Assembly (NCBI RefSeq): GCF_902859945.1
Contig: NZ_CADIKL010000031.1
Location: 32,461 to 96,460 of the forward strand
Source of the DNA: Paraburkholderia caffeinitolerans
GTDB lineage: Bacteria > Pseudomonadota > Gammaproteobacteria > Burkholderiales > Burkholderiaceae
DNA length: 64,000 bases
Direction of reading: 5' to 3'
Positions 35,411 to 44,525 of this stretch are shown piece after piece (the stretch's first letter is position 1; every line of letters begins with the position of its first letter). The position numbers and the translations under genes were made by a program. The notes beneath the pieces are model-generated. The model was not told the DNA's origin. It saw nothing but the letters and a program-made list of their open reading frames with translations, and did not search any database.

Positions 35411-36175
35411 GTGTCCACCTCGAACCAGTCGAATGCCGCGGCCGTCCGCGCATTTCGCGTTCTGGAAACGCTCGCCGAGGCGGGCCGTCCTTTGGCGATG
35501 ATGGATCTCGTGCAGGCGCTCGGTTTGCCCAAGCAGACCGTGCACCGCATCCTGACCCAGCTCACCGACGCCTGGCTTGTCACGCGCGGCGCCAACGACA
35601 AGCTATACGAGTGCTCGGCGCGCGTCAGACAGTTGGCGGTGAACGTGCTCATGCATGCCGGGCCGGCGGCGGCGCGGCATCTGCTGCTGGAGCAGCTGGT
35701 CGAGAAGATCGGTGAAACCTGCAACCTGACCACGCTCGCCGGCAACGACGTGATCTACGTCGATCGCGTGGAGACCGAATGGCCGCTGCGCATGCATCTC
35801 CAGCCGGGCTCGCATGTGCCGCTGCACTGTTCGGCCAGCGGCAAGCTGCTGTTGAGCTTTCTGCCCAAAGAGCGCCGCGAGCGCATGATCGAAACGCTGC
35901 CGCTGCGCGCCCATTCGGAGCGCACCATCACCGACCGCGACGTGTTGCGCAAAGAGCTGGCGCTAACACGCCGTCGCCAGTTGGCGATCAACAATCAGGA
36001 GCATCTCCAGGGCTTGATCGCGATTGCCGTTCCCGTGATGCTGGACCGCAACCGGGCGTGCGCGGCGATTGCGGTTCAGGCGCCGGTCGGGCGTGTGACG
36101 CTGGACGACTTGCTGGCGTTTGTGCCTGATCTGAGGCGCGCCGCGGTGGAGACTGCGAAGACGTTTCGTGAGTGA
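35411..36175 (+). CDS. sauR: IclR-family regulator of the sau operon (SauR-like)
   Basis: A 254-aa IclR regulator with an N-terminal winged helix (AMMDLVQALGLPKQTVHRIL, about residues 30-50). Its effector domain includes GETCNLTTLAGNDVIYVDRV and HVPLHCSASGKLLLS. The start is a GTG at 35411, six bases after AGGAGA; longer frames overlap the operator. Divergent placement from sauSTU matches the C. necator arrangement, where sauR is the presumed regulator of the inducible sulfoacetate operon. The ligand may be sulfoacetate or sulfoacetyl-CoA (inference). Confidence 0.88.
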   Translation: MSTSNQSNAAAVRAFRVLETLAEAGRPLAMMDLVQALGLPKQTVHRILTQLTDAWLVTRGANDKLYECSARVRQLAVNVLMHAGPAAARHLLLEQLVEKIGETCNLTTLAGNDVIYVDRVETEWPLRMHLQPGSHVPLHCSASGKLLLSFLPKERRERMIETLPLRAHSERTITDRDVLRKELALTRRRQLAINNQEHLQGLIAIAVPVMLDRNRACAAIAVQAPVGRVTLDDLLAFVPDLRRAAVETAKTFRE

Positions 36176-36310
36176 GGTCGTTCCTCGTCGCCCAGCCCCA
36201 TGCCGTCGAAGCGGGTGCCAATTGCGACGCGCTCGTAAAGGCGCATTCAGTTCTGTTAGAGCGCTGGCAGCACCGGATCGTCGAGCCAAAATTGGCGGCG
36301 CTTCAGCGAA

Positions 36311-36330
36311 TTTTTCCATATATGGAAAAA
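36311..36330. promoter_or_regulatory. Perfect 20-bp palindrome, IclR-type operator candidate
   Basis: TTTTTCCATATATGGAAAAA is an exact palindrome 22 bp upstream of a strong -35 element. Its TTCCA/TGGAA arms resemble the IclR-family consensus (TGGAAAT-N-ATTTCCA) turned inside out. Likely effector: the IclR protein at 43514, at the end of the operon it precedes. Confidence 0.6.
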
Positions 36331-36352
36331 TAAATCCGCCCAGGAAATTTTG

Positions 36353-36382
36353 TTGACCCTCGAAAAAGCCGCACCGTATAGT
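36353..36382 (+). promoter_or_regulatory. Sigma70-type promoter of the 36433-44290 operon
   Basis: TTGACC (36353-36358) and TATAGT (36377-36382) each match consensus at five of six positions, with an 18-bp spacer. The start site would be near 36390, about 43 bp before the first start codon. The 20-bp palindrome is centred near -70, a position suited to activation. Confidence 0.68.
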
Positions 36383-36432
36383 CCTCCTCACACGCCGTGC
36401 CCCGCACGTCGCCCTGAACGGAGAACTTCTAC

Positions 36433-37857
36433 GTGCAGCACTACGAAAACTTCATCGATAACGAATTCACTGGATCTGCAACGCAATCGCGCATCGAGGT
36501 CTGCAATCCCGCCAACGAGCAGGTTGTCGCTCTGGTGGATACGGCGAGTCCCGAAGATGCCAGTCATGCCGTGCGCCAGGCCACGGCCGCACAGAAACAT
36601 TGGCGCCGGCTGCCCGCCGCCGAACGCGCCAAAGTGCTCCACCGCCTTGCCGATGCGCTCGTAGCGCGCGCCGACAAGATCGGCGCCGCGCTCGCGCTCG
36701 AATCGGGCAAGAGTCCCGCGCACGCACGAGCCGAAGTGATGTATGCCGCGGAAGTCACGCGTTACCACGCCGAATGGGCGCGCCGCATTACCGGCGAAAT
36801 CATCCCGAGTGACAATCCTCGCGAAAACCTGCTGCTCTATCGCGAGCCGATTGGCGTGGTCGTCTGCCTCATTCCGTTCAACTCGCCGGTTTATACGCTG
36901 ATGCGCAAGGTCGCGCCCGCGCTCATCACAGGCAATACGGTGATCGTGCGGCCGAGCAGCTACACGCCGTGCTCGGCGCTGGAAATTGCGCACGCCGTTG
37001 CGCAGGCGGAGGTGCCGGCCGGCGTGATCAACATCATGGCGATGAGCCACCTCGTGGCCGAGCAGATCTGCACCCGTCCGTCGGTGGGCATGATCACGCT
37101 GACCGGCAGCGTGGGAGCGGGCCGCAAGGTGCTCGAATATTCGCAGGTCAATATCGCCAAGGCGGCGCTCGAACTGGGCGGCAAGACGCCGGCCATCATC
37201 GAACCCGACGCGAATCTCGAACAGGCGGCCGCCGACATCGTCCGCTCCAAGACCACCAACTGCGGCCAACTTTGCACCGCGGTCGAGCGTGTCTATGTGC
37301 ACGAAGAAGTCGCGACGAAGTTCATCAACCTGCTGCGCAACCGCATGCGCGAACGCCAGTGGGGCGACCGCAGCAAGAATCACGACTGGATGGGACCGCT
37401 GATTCACGCCAATGCGCGCCTGCATATTCATCAGATGGTCGAACGCGCCATCGACGACGGCGCCGTTCTCGAATGCGGCGGCGTGATACCGGACGGCAAG
37501 GGATTCTTCTATCCGCCGACCCTGCTCACCGGGTGCCGCCAGGAGATGGAGATCATCCAGGAAGAAGTCTTCGGTCCCGTGCTGGGTGTCGTGACCTATC
37601 AAACGCTCGACGAAGCGCTGGAGATGGCCAACGATCATCAGTTCGGGCTGGCCTCGATGATCTATAGCGAAAACCACCGCACGATCATGCGCGTCGCCAA
37701 TGAGATCGAAGCCGGCGAGTGCTACGTGAACCGCGTCCCCGACGATCCGTATCAGGGCCACCATTCCGGCTGGAAACGCTCGGGCATCGGTGGCGACGAC
37801 GGCCAGCACGGCATGCTCGCCTTCACGCAGACGCGGCTGGTGGTCGCCACCTGGTAA
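36433..37857 (+). CDS. Aldehyde dehydrogenase, lactaldehyde/glycolaldehyde (AldA)-like
   Basis: A 474-aa ALDH. It shows IPFNSPVYTLMRKVAPALITGN, LTGSVGAGRKV, the Glu in ALELGGKTP, the catalytic Cys in KTTNCGQLCTAVERVYV (near residue 280) and EEVFGPVL. The CxxAERVYV form resembles E. coli AldA, which oxidises lactaldehyde and glycolaldehyde. The start is a GTG nine bases after GGAG. It is the first gene of a rightward operon with an MFS carrier, an enolase-superfamily enzyme, a GMC oxidoreductase and a porin. A role late in sugar or sugar-acid breakdown is plausible. Confidence 0.88.
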   Translation: MQHYENFIDNEFTGSATQSRIEVCNPANEQVVALVDTASPEDASHAVRQATAAQKHWRRLPAAERAKVLHRLADALVARADKIGAALALESGKSPAHARAEVMYAAEVTRYHAEWARRITGEIIPSDNPRENLLLYREPIGVVVCLIPFNSPVYTLMRKVAPALITGNTVIVRPSSYTPCSALEIAHAVAQAEVPAGVINIMAMSHLVAEQICTRPSVGMITLTGSVGAGRKVLEYSQVNIAKAALELGGKTPAIIEPDANLEQAAADIVRSKTTNCGQLCTAVERVYVHEEVATKFINLLRNRMRERQWGDRSKNHDWMGPLIHANARLHIHQMVERAIDDGAVLECGGVIPDGKGFFYPPTLLTGCRQEMEIIQEEVFGPVLGVVTYQTLDEALEMANDHQFGLASMIYSENHRTIMRVANEIEAGECYVNRVPDDPYQGHHSGWKRSGIGGDDGQHGMLAFTQTRLVVATW

Positions 37858-38083
37858 TCCACGCAGGAACCGGATATTTCCGTATTGATGCTGAGGACGG
37901 GGCGTAGCGTAGCGTGGATTTCCGTGGCCCCGTCATCCCAGGATGTCCGAGTTACACAAGCCGAAAATATATTTCGAATCACTAATTAAATATCGGATAG
38001 CGAGCACCCGAAGATCAAAACGAAATAGTCATGCAATACCGGTGAAAAACACCGGGCATCAACCAACAAATAATGGAGACATC

Positions 38084-39388
38084 ATGACTGTAGCAATGGA
38101 ATCACCCCGGCAGGAGACAGCGGAAAGCGCCGCTGCCGGCTCTGCATTATTCCGCTATTTCCAGCTTGGCCTGCTGACCCTCGCGGCGGGTGCGCTTTAT
38201 CCGATGCTGTACCTGCGGCAGAATTTCGAAGTCACGCTGCTGCAGGCATTCCACATCACAGCCGACCAGCTCGGCGAACTCTATTCGCTGCTGGGCATTG
38301 TTTATGTGGTGACCTACATCCCCAGCGGCTGGCTTGCCGACCGCGTCAGCTCGCGCTGGCTGGTGGTGTTCTCGTTGAGCGTGGTTGGACTGCTGGGGCT
38401 GTGGTTCGCCACCTACCCCACCCCGTCCATGCTGCGCTGGATTTTCCTCGGCTGGGGCGTGGCCGGCGGTCTGACCTTCTGGTCGGCGATCCTGCGCGCC
38501 GTCAAGTTGCTCGGCACCGAACGCGAACAGGGCCGCTTTTTCGGCATTCTCGACGGCGGCCGCGGGCTCACGGAAGCGGTGCTCGCTTCGATCGCCATTG
38601 CGATCTTCGCGCACTACGCCAGCGCCGCTCCGCAGGTTTCGCTGCGGCCCGTGATTCACCTGTATGCCTGGACGTGCCTCGGGATCGCCGCGCTCTCCGC
38701 CTTTGTCCTGCCGAACGACCGGAACCGCTCGCGTGCATCAGACGGCGGCGGCGAAGCCGGCAGTTCGGGCTTGAGCGACTTCATCACGCTGATCCGCATT
38801 CCCGAAATCTGGCTCATCAGCCTGATCGTGTTGACGGGGTATCAACTGCTGTGGGCGACGTTCTCGTTCTCCAGCTACATTCAGGAACACTTCTCGGCAT
38901 CGGCGGTGCTCGCGGGCGAACTCACGGTGATCAAGCTGTGGATGCGTCCCATTGGGGCGATTGGCGGCGGCTTCCTCGGCGACCGCTTCTCCAACGTCAA
39001 GGTGCTGGGCTACGGCATGTTCGCTGCGGCCGTTGCGTGGATGCTGTTCGTGCTCGTGCCGGCGTCCGTGCCGATGTGGCTGCTGGCCGTCTGCATCGTT
39101 CTGCTCGGGCTGATGACGTATTCGGTGCACGGCTTGTACTGGGCCATCATCGACCGCTGCCATGTGCCGGCGCGCGTGACGGGACTGGCCATCGGCATCA
39201 TCTCGATGATCGGTCTCTCGCCCGACGTATTCCTGCCGATGATCAGCTCCGCCATCTCGCACCGCTTCCCGGGCGTTCTTGGCACGCAACTCTATTTCGT
39301 CTATATCGGCGCCTGCTGTTTGATTGGCAGCGGCCTCGTGTACCTCTTCAGCAAGCGTACCGAGCACTATCATTTCCCGGGCCGCTAA
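38084..39388 (+). CDS. MFS transporter (OPA/sugar-acid type)
   Basis: A 434-aa MFS protein with 12 membrane helices, starting at the ATG after ATAATGGAGACATC. An upstream extension to 37943 would be Lys/Arg-rich without a ribosome site. YLRQNFEVTLLQAFHITADQ, the short loop SGWLADRVSSRW and YWAIIDRCHVPARVTGLAIG recall the organophosphate/hexuronate branch. Between an aldehyde dehydrogenase and an enolase-superfamily enzyme, it probably imports the acid that the latter acts on. Confidence 0.85.
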   Translation: MTVAMESPRQETAESAAAGSALFRYFQLGLLTLAAGALYPMLYLRQNFEVTLLQAFHITADQLGELYSLLGIVYVVTYIPSGWLADRVSSRWLVVFSLSVVGLLGLWFATYPTPSMLRWIFLGWGVAGGLTFWSAILRAVKLLGTEREQGRFFGILDGGRGLTEAVLASIAIAIFAHYASAAPQVSLRPVIHLYAWTCLGIAALSAFVLPNDRNRSRASDGGGEAGSSGLSDFITLIRIPEIWLISLIVLTGYQLLWATFSFSSYIQEHFSASAVLAGELTVIKLWMRPIGAIGGGFLGDRFSNVKVLGYGMFAAAVAWMLFVLVPASVPMWLLAVCIVLLGLMTYSVHGLYWAIIDRCHVPARVTGLAIGIISMIGLSPDVFLPMISSAISHRFPGVLGTQLYFVYIGACCLIGSGLVYLFSKRTEHYHFPGR

Positions 39389-39421
39389 CACGCAGCGATT
39401 CAACCCTCATAAGACAGTTCC

Positions 39422-40681
39422 ATGAAAATCACCTCGCTTGAAACTTACGTCGTTGCCGTGCCGCCCCCTTACATTGGCGGGCGCTACTGGATCTTCGTGA
39501 AGCTGAAGACGGCTTGCGGCATCGAAGGCGTGGGCGAAGTCTATGCCGCGAGCTTCCATCCCGACGTGATGGAAAAGGCCATCGGCGACGTGTACCAGCG
39601 TTACCTCGAGAACCACGATCCGCATCACATCGAGCGTTTCTTTCGCGAAGCCTATTCGAGCGGCTTCACGCAGCGCCCCGATGTCAGCATGATGGGCATC
39701 GTGAGCGGCCTCGAGATGGCGTGCTGGGACATCATCGGCAAGGCGGCGAACAAACCGGTCTATGAACTGATCGGCGGCAAGGTCAACGAGCGGCTGCGCT
39801 CCTATACGTACCTGTATCCGAAGAACGAAGACGGTTCGTATAGCCACGACTACGAGGACATCGAGCCGTCGGTCAGGTGCGCCGAAAAATATGTGAAGCA
39901 AGGCTTCACCGCGATCAAGTTCGATCCGGCCGGCCCTTACACGGCCTATTGCGGTCACCAGCTCAGCCTTGAGCTGCTCGAGCAGTCGGCCACGTTCTGC
40001 CGGCGCTTGCGCGAGGCGGTCGGCACGAAGTGCGATCTTATCTTCGGCACGCACGGCCAGATGACGCCGTCCGCCGCCGTGCGGCTCGCGCGCTATATCG
40101 AGCCCTATGATCCGCTCTGGTTCGAGGAGCCGGTTCCGCCGGGCCAGTCCGAGGCCATGGGGCGCGTGGCGCAGAGGACCAGCATACCGGTGGCCACCGG
40201 CGAGCGCCTGACCACCAAGTACGAGTTCTTCGATGTGCTGCGCAACAACGCGGCGTCGATTCTCCAGATGAACCTGGGGCGTGTCGGCGGCATTCTCGAA
40301 GCGAAGAAGATCGCGAGTCTGGCCGAGGTCTACTATGCGCAGATCGCGCCCCACCTCTATAACGGTCCGATTGGCGCAGCCGCGAGCATCCAGCTCGGCG
40401 TGGCCTCGCCCAATTTCCTGATCCAGGAAAGCATCATGCGCTGGGAAGGCTTTCATGCCGAGATCCTGAAGAAGCCGATTGCCTGGGAGGACGGCTATAT
40501 CATCCCGTCGACCGAACCGGGGCTCGGCGTCGAACTGGACATGGACGTCGTGAAAGCCAACATGCCGTACACGAGCCGGCGCCTGCACCTGACCGTCTCG
40601 ACCCAGCCGTTCGATGTGAAGGCCGGGCCGTCCGATAGCTGGAAGGCGCGCTACGCAGAGGATAAGGAACAGGCACAGTGA
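39422..40681 (+). CDS. Enolase-superfamily protein (mandelate racemase/galactonate dehydratase-like)
   Basis: A 419-aa member of the MR subgroup: an N-terminal capping domain (residues 1-125) and a TIM barrel. Visible barrel motifs are AIKFDPAGP (beta-2 Lys), LIFGTHGQM (beta-3), WFEEPVPP (beta-4 Glu), GERLTTKYEF (beta-5 Glu) and APHLYNGPI (beta-7 His). Galactonate dehydratase has Asp in the beta-3 position (DFHGR) and Asp in the beta-6 QPD motif; here they read GTHGQ and QMN, so one metal ligand and the dyad Asp appear changed. It probably dehydrates or epimerises a sugar acid, with unusual chemistry. Its stop overlaps the next start (TGATG). Confidence 0.85.
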   Translation: MKITSLETYVVAVPPPYIGGRYWIFVKLKTACGIEGVGEVYAASFHPDVMEKAIGDVYQRYLENHDPHHIERFFREAYSSGFTQRPDVSMMGIVSGLEMACWDIIGKAANKPVYELIGGKVNERLRSYTYLYPKNEDGSYSHDYEDIEPSVRCAEKYVKQGFTAIKFDPAGPYTAYCGHQLSLELLEQSATFCRRLREAVGTKCDLIFGTHGQMTPSAAVRLARYIEPYDPLWFEEPVPPGQSEAMGRVAQRTSIPVATGERLTTKYEFFDVLRNNAASILQMNLGRVGGILEAKKIASLAEVYYAQIAPHLYNGPIGAAASIQLGVASPNFLIQESIMRWEGFHAEILKKPIAWEDGYIIPSTEPGLGVELDMDVVKANMPYTSRRLHLTVSTQPFDVKAGPSDSWKARYAEDKEQAQ

Positions 40682-42294
40682 TGGACGCGAAAACCTTTGA
40701 CTACGTCATCGTGGGGGGCGGCTCTGCCGGCTGCATCCTCGCTGACCGTCTGAGCGAATCGGGCCGGTTCCGCGTGCTGCTGCTCGAGGCGGGCAGCGCG
40801 GACAAATCCATGTGGCTGCGCATGCCGCTCGGGTTCGCCAAGCTGTTCTATCACCCGAAGTACAACTGGCGTTACCAGAGCGCTCCCCAGCGCGAGCTCG
40901 CGGGGCAGCGAGTCTATACGCCGCGCGGCAAGGTGTTGGGCGGCTCGGGGGCGATCAACGCGATGATCTACGTGCGCGGCCAGCGCGAGGATTTCGACGA
41001 CTGGGCCGCGCAGGGCAATCCCGGCTGGGGCTGGGACGATGTGCTGCCGTGGTTCAAGCGCGTGGAATCGCATCATGCGGGCGATAGCGAGTGGCACAGC
41101 GGCAGCGGCAAGATCCACATTACGCGCGACCCCGTGCATCCGATCTGCGAGTCCTTCTTCGAGGCCTGCAACGCGCTTGGCCACCGCGCCAATGACGATT
41201 TCAATGGCGCGCGGCTCGAAGGCTACGGCGTCTACGATATCAATACGCGCAACGGGCAGCGGGATTCGTCGTGCACGGCCTATTTGCACCCGGCCATGAA
41301 GCGCTCGAATCTCGACGTGCAGACGGACGCGCTCGTCGAACGCGTGCTGTTCGACCGCAACCGCAAGGCGACCGGAGTCGACGTGCTGATCAAGGGACGC
41401 CGGCAGAATTTTGCCGCGCGCCGCGAGGTCATCCTCTGCGCCGGTGCTGTGGAGACACCGAAGCTGTTGCAGTGTTCCGGCGTGGGCGATGCCGCGCTTC
41501 TTGCGCGGCACCAGATTCCCGTGGTTCACCATCTCCCGGCTGTCGGCCAGAATCTGCAGGATCATCTGTGTGCGTCGTACTACTATCGGGCCAACCGCCC
41601 GACCGTAAACGACGAGGTACGCCACCTGCCCCAGCAGGCGCGGGCCATGTTCCAGTACCTGTTCAAACGCAAGGGGATCTTCGCAACAACGGTCAAGGCG
41701 GGTGGCTTCCTGCGTACCAGCGTCGAGGAAAAAGCGCCCAACGTGCAGCTGTATTTCAATCCGCTTTCGTATGTGCTGCCGGAATCGGGTGGCATGCCGC
41801 GCGTCGAGCCGTATTCGGGCTACACGATTTTCTTCGCGCCGTGCCGGCCGACCAGCCGAGGCAGCATCACGCTCACCAGCGCCGACATTCAAGCGCCGCC
41901 GCACATCGATCCCAACTACTTGTCGACGGAGCATGACCAGGCCGAGGCGATTGCGGGCAGCAAGCTCGTGCGCAATCTAGCGGCCACCGCATCGCTCAAG
42001 CGAGTGACGGCCGAGGAAGTCCGCCCGGCCGCGGCGGTATCCGACGACGCCAGCATGCTGCAATTCTTTCGTGAGCAAAGCGGGTCGATCTACCACCTGT
42101 GCGGCTCGTGCGCGATGGGCAGCGACACGGAACGCTCCGTCGTGAACAGCCAGTTGCAGGTGCATGGCATGACGAACCTGCGTGTGGTGGACGCCTCGGT
42201 GTTCCCGAACATCACCTCGGGAAACATCAATGCCCCAACGATGATGGTCGCGGAAAAGGCGGCGCACATGATTCTGGAGAGCGCCGCCGCCTGA
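40681..42294 (+). CDS. GMC-family FAD oxidoreductase
   Basis: A 537-aa GMC oxidoreductase with FDYVIVGGGSAGCILADRLS, GKVLGGSGAINAMIYVRGQ, a C-terminal IYHLCGSCAMGSD carrying the active-site His, and VVDASVFPNITSGNINAP. It would oxidise a primary or secondary alcohol to a carbonyl. The ATG overlaps the enolase-superfamily stop by one base. A paralogue of the enzyme at 22899, with much the same signatures but in a different operon. With the aldehyde dehydrogenase at the head of the operon it could take an alcohol through aldehyde to acid. Confidence 0.88.
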   Translation: MDAKTFDYVIVGGGSAGCILADRLSESGRFRVLLLEAGSADKSMWLRMPLGFAKLFYHPKYNWRYQSAPQRELAGQRVYTPRGKVLGGSGAINAMIYVRGQREDFDDWAAQGNPGWGWDDVLPWFKRVESHHAGDSEWHSGSGKIHITRDPVHPICESFFEACNALGHRANDDFNGARLEGYGVYDINTRNGQRDSSCTAYLHPAMKRSNLDVQTDALVERVLFDRNRKATGVDVLIKGRRQNFAARREVILCAGAVETPKLLQCSGVGDAALLARHQIPVVHHLPAVGQNLQDHLCASYYYRANRPTVNDEVRHLPQQARAMFQYLFKRKGIFATTVKAGGFLRTSVEEKAPNVQLYFNPLSYVLPESGGMPRVEPYSGYTIFFAPCRPTSRGSITLTSADIQAPPHIDPNYLSTEHDQAEAIAGSKLVRNLAATASLKRVTAEEVRPAAAVSDDASMLQFFREQSGSIYHLCGSCAMGSDTERSVVNSQLQVHGMTNLRVVDASVFPNITSGNINAPTMMVAEKAAHMILESAAA

Positions 42295-42334
42295 TTCAAA
42301 CCTGCGGGAGACAATTTTTACAGGTTATAAAAAC

Positions 42335-43480
42335 ATGAAAAAACATTCGATAAAATATAATTTAGCATTGCTAATGGCGTTGCTGGCGGGAGCATCCGTG
42401 ACCAGCCATGCGCAGAGCAGCGTGTCGCTGTACGGGATCATCGATGGCGGCATTACCTACGTGAGCAATACGGGCGGCGCCCACGTCGTGAAGTTCGACG
42501 ACGGCGTGTCGTGGGGGAACCGGTGGGGCCTGAAGGGAACCGAAGATCTTGGCGGCGGACTCTCCGCGGTGTTCGTGCTCGAAAACGGCTTTCATCTGGG
42601 CAATGGCGCCCTGGCGCAAGGCGGTGCGGAATTCGGGCGCCAGGCCTACGTTGGCCTCAGCAATGCCTGGGGTACGCTGTCACTCGGCAACCAGTACGAT
42701 ATGACGCGAGAAATCATGTCGAACTACAACATCTCGGGCTGGGCCAGCGGGTACGCGATTCACCAGGGCGACTTCGACCGCCTCAACGGCGACCGGTTGC
42801 CGAACTCGGTGAAGTTTGCCTCGAAGGAATTCGCCGGCTTTTCGTTCGGCGGCATGTACTCGTTCGGCGGGGTGGCGGGCGACTTCCACCAGAACAGCGC
42901 GTGGAGCGCGGGCGCGCACTATGGAATCGGCCAGTTCACGATCGGCACGGCATACACGCAACTGAACAACCCGCACGGCGTTTCCGCGTTCGACCCGTAC
43001 GCCATGATCGGGACATCGACGTTCCTTGGCCAGCCGACTGTGAGCGTGGATCCCGCGACCGGCGCGATCACCGACCTGTATGCGAATTCGGCCTTCCCGG
43101 TGGACCGCCAGGGCACGTTTGGCGTCGGCGCGAGCTACGCCTTCGACAAGGTCACGCTGATGGGCAACTTCACCTACACGACCATCAAGGCCTTCGGCAA
43201 CCAATCGCACATGAAGGTCGCCGAGGGCGGAGCCAACTGGCAAGTGACACCGGCTTTCAGCGCGATCGGCGGCTATCAGTACACGAACTTCGAAGGGCAT
43301 CACTGGAACCAGGTGTCGGCCGGTCTGCATTATTTGTTGTCGAAGCGCACGGACATTTACGTGTCCGCTGACTGGCTGAAGGCGTCGCAAGGCGTTGATG
43401 CGGTGATCGGCTACAGCTTCGCGCCGTCGACGAGCACGTCCCAGACGGACGTGCGCATCGGCATGCGGCACTCGTTCTAG
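42335..43480 (+). CDS. Gram-negative trimeric porin
   Basis: A 381-aa outer-membrane porin of the beta-proteobacterial OmpC-like (Porin_4) family. A signal peptide (about 26 residues, ending SVTSHAQ) precedes QSSVSLYGIIDGGITYVSN, the hallmark N-terminal strand. GLKGTEDLGGGLSAVFVLENGF and a C-terminal Phe (IGMRHSF), needed for BAM recognition, are present. The first codons are AT-rich and Lys-rich, unlike the flanking genes. In this operon it likely admits the pathway substrate through the outer membrane. Confidence 0.92.
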   Translation: MKKHSIKYNLALLMALLAGASVTSHAQSSVSLYGIIDGGITYVSNTGGAHVVKFDDGVSWGNRWGLKGTEDLGGGLSAVFVLENGFHLGNGALAQGGAEFGRQAYVGLSNAWGTLSLGNQYDMTREIMSNYNISGWASGYAIHQGDFDRLNGDRLPNSVKFASKEFAGFSFGGMYSFGGVAGDFHQNSAWSAGAHYGIGQFTIGTAYTQLNNPHGVSAFDPYAMIGTSTFLGQPTVSVDPATGAITDLYANSAFPVDRQGTFGVGASYAFDKVTLMGNFTYTTIKAFGNQSHMKVAEGGANWQVTPAFSAIGGYQYTNFEGHHWNQVSAGLHYLLSKRTDIYVSADWLKASQGVDAVIGYSFAPSTSTSQTDVRIGMRHSF

Positions 43481-43513
43481 GCCGGCAAAACAAAGCCGCT
43501 ACAATTGACGCCG

Positions 43514-44290
43514 ATGAAACCGATCGAGTCCTCTCCACCCGAAAAGTCCAAGGCGCCGGCCGTAGACGGCGCTCTGGACATCATGCAAGCGCTCGTCCAG
43601 TCGACCTACCCGCTCTCGCTCACCGAGATCGCCGACCGCGTAAACATGCCGGTGGCGAGTTGCCACCGGATCATCAATACGCTGTTGCGGCGGGGCCTGG
43701 TCGTGCAGGACCTGCAGCGCCGGAAGTCCTATTGCATGGGCGCAATGCTGTTCCAGATGGCATCGGCTGCGTATTTCCAGCAGCCGATCGTGCCGCTGTT
43801 CCATTCGATTGCAGACGTCCTGAAGAACGAGTTGCACCAGGCGGTCAATCTCAGCGTGCTCGCGGGTTCCCATACGCTCGTGGTCGCGCACGTCCCCTGG
43901 CCGTTCGTCGAGAATCACGGCGTGTATGTCGGCCTTTCGAATGTCCTGCATCGGACGGCGGCCGGCAAGGCGATGATGAGCATGCACCCCGCGGCGATCC
44001 AGAAGCAGTACTGGGAAACCTATATCGCGGAGCGCGAGACGACGGCGGACAACGCCGGAAATCCGCTGGAAGCGTGGCTGCACGAACTGGCCGAAGTCAA
44101 ACGCGTTGGCTATGCGCTGACGCGAACCGAAACGCTTGCCGGCGTCTTCACGCTCGCGGCTCCCGTTTTGAACCGGCGTGGCGAGCCGCTTGCCGCCATG
44201 GCGGTGTGCTTCGATACACAGCGCGATATCCGGGCGATTGCTACGCCGCTTATTCAGGCGACGTGGCAGTTGTCGGCGCGTCTCGGGTAG
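43514..44290 (+). CDS. IclR-family transcriptional regulator
   Basis: A 258-aa IclR regulator, winged helix about residues 18-75 (LSLTEIADRVNMPVASCHRI) and a GAF-like effector domain with LHRTAAGKAMMSMHP and GYALTRTETLAGVFTLAAPV. It follows the porin by 33 bp in the same direction and may be cotranscribed. A TTG nine bases earlier (43505) is an alternative start; neither has a clear ribosome site. The 20-bp palindrome at 36311 in front of the operon is its most likely target. Sequence is distinct from the two closely similar IclR proteins at 21849 and 35411. Confidence 0.88.
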   Translation: MKPIESSPPEKSKAPAVDGALDIMQALVQSTYPLSLTEIADRVNMPVASCHRIINTLLRRGLVVQDLQRRKSYCMGAMLFQMASAAYFQQPIVPLFHSIADVLKNELHQAVNLSVLAGSHTLVVAHVPWPFVENHGVYVGLSNVLHRTAAGKAMMSMHPAAIQKQYWETYIAERETTADNAGNPLEAWLHELAEVKRVGYALTRTETLAGVFTLAAPVLNRRGEPLAAMAVCFDTQRDIRAIATPLIQATWQLSARLG

Positions 44291-44525
44291 TGGTTACGGG
44301 ATGTGAATGATCACAATCTGATAATCCCCCGGCCATAATCTATTTCCACTCCCTATTTCGACCAGATGAAGGCCGACGCAACGGCGCGAGCAATGAACCG
44401 TCCAGCAGTCGGTCGCCCGCATGCTATAAATCGCTATTAGACTTCGGCAGCAAAGTTTGCCCGCTTTGCCTCCACGCTCACCAGACCCCTGGTTTGCTAG
44501 GGCGCACCGTTCTGCAGGAATCCGT

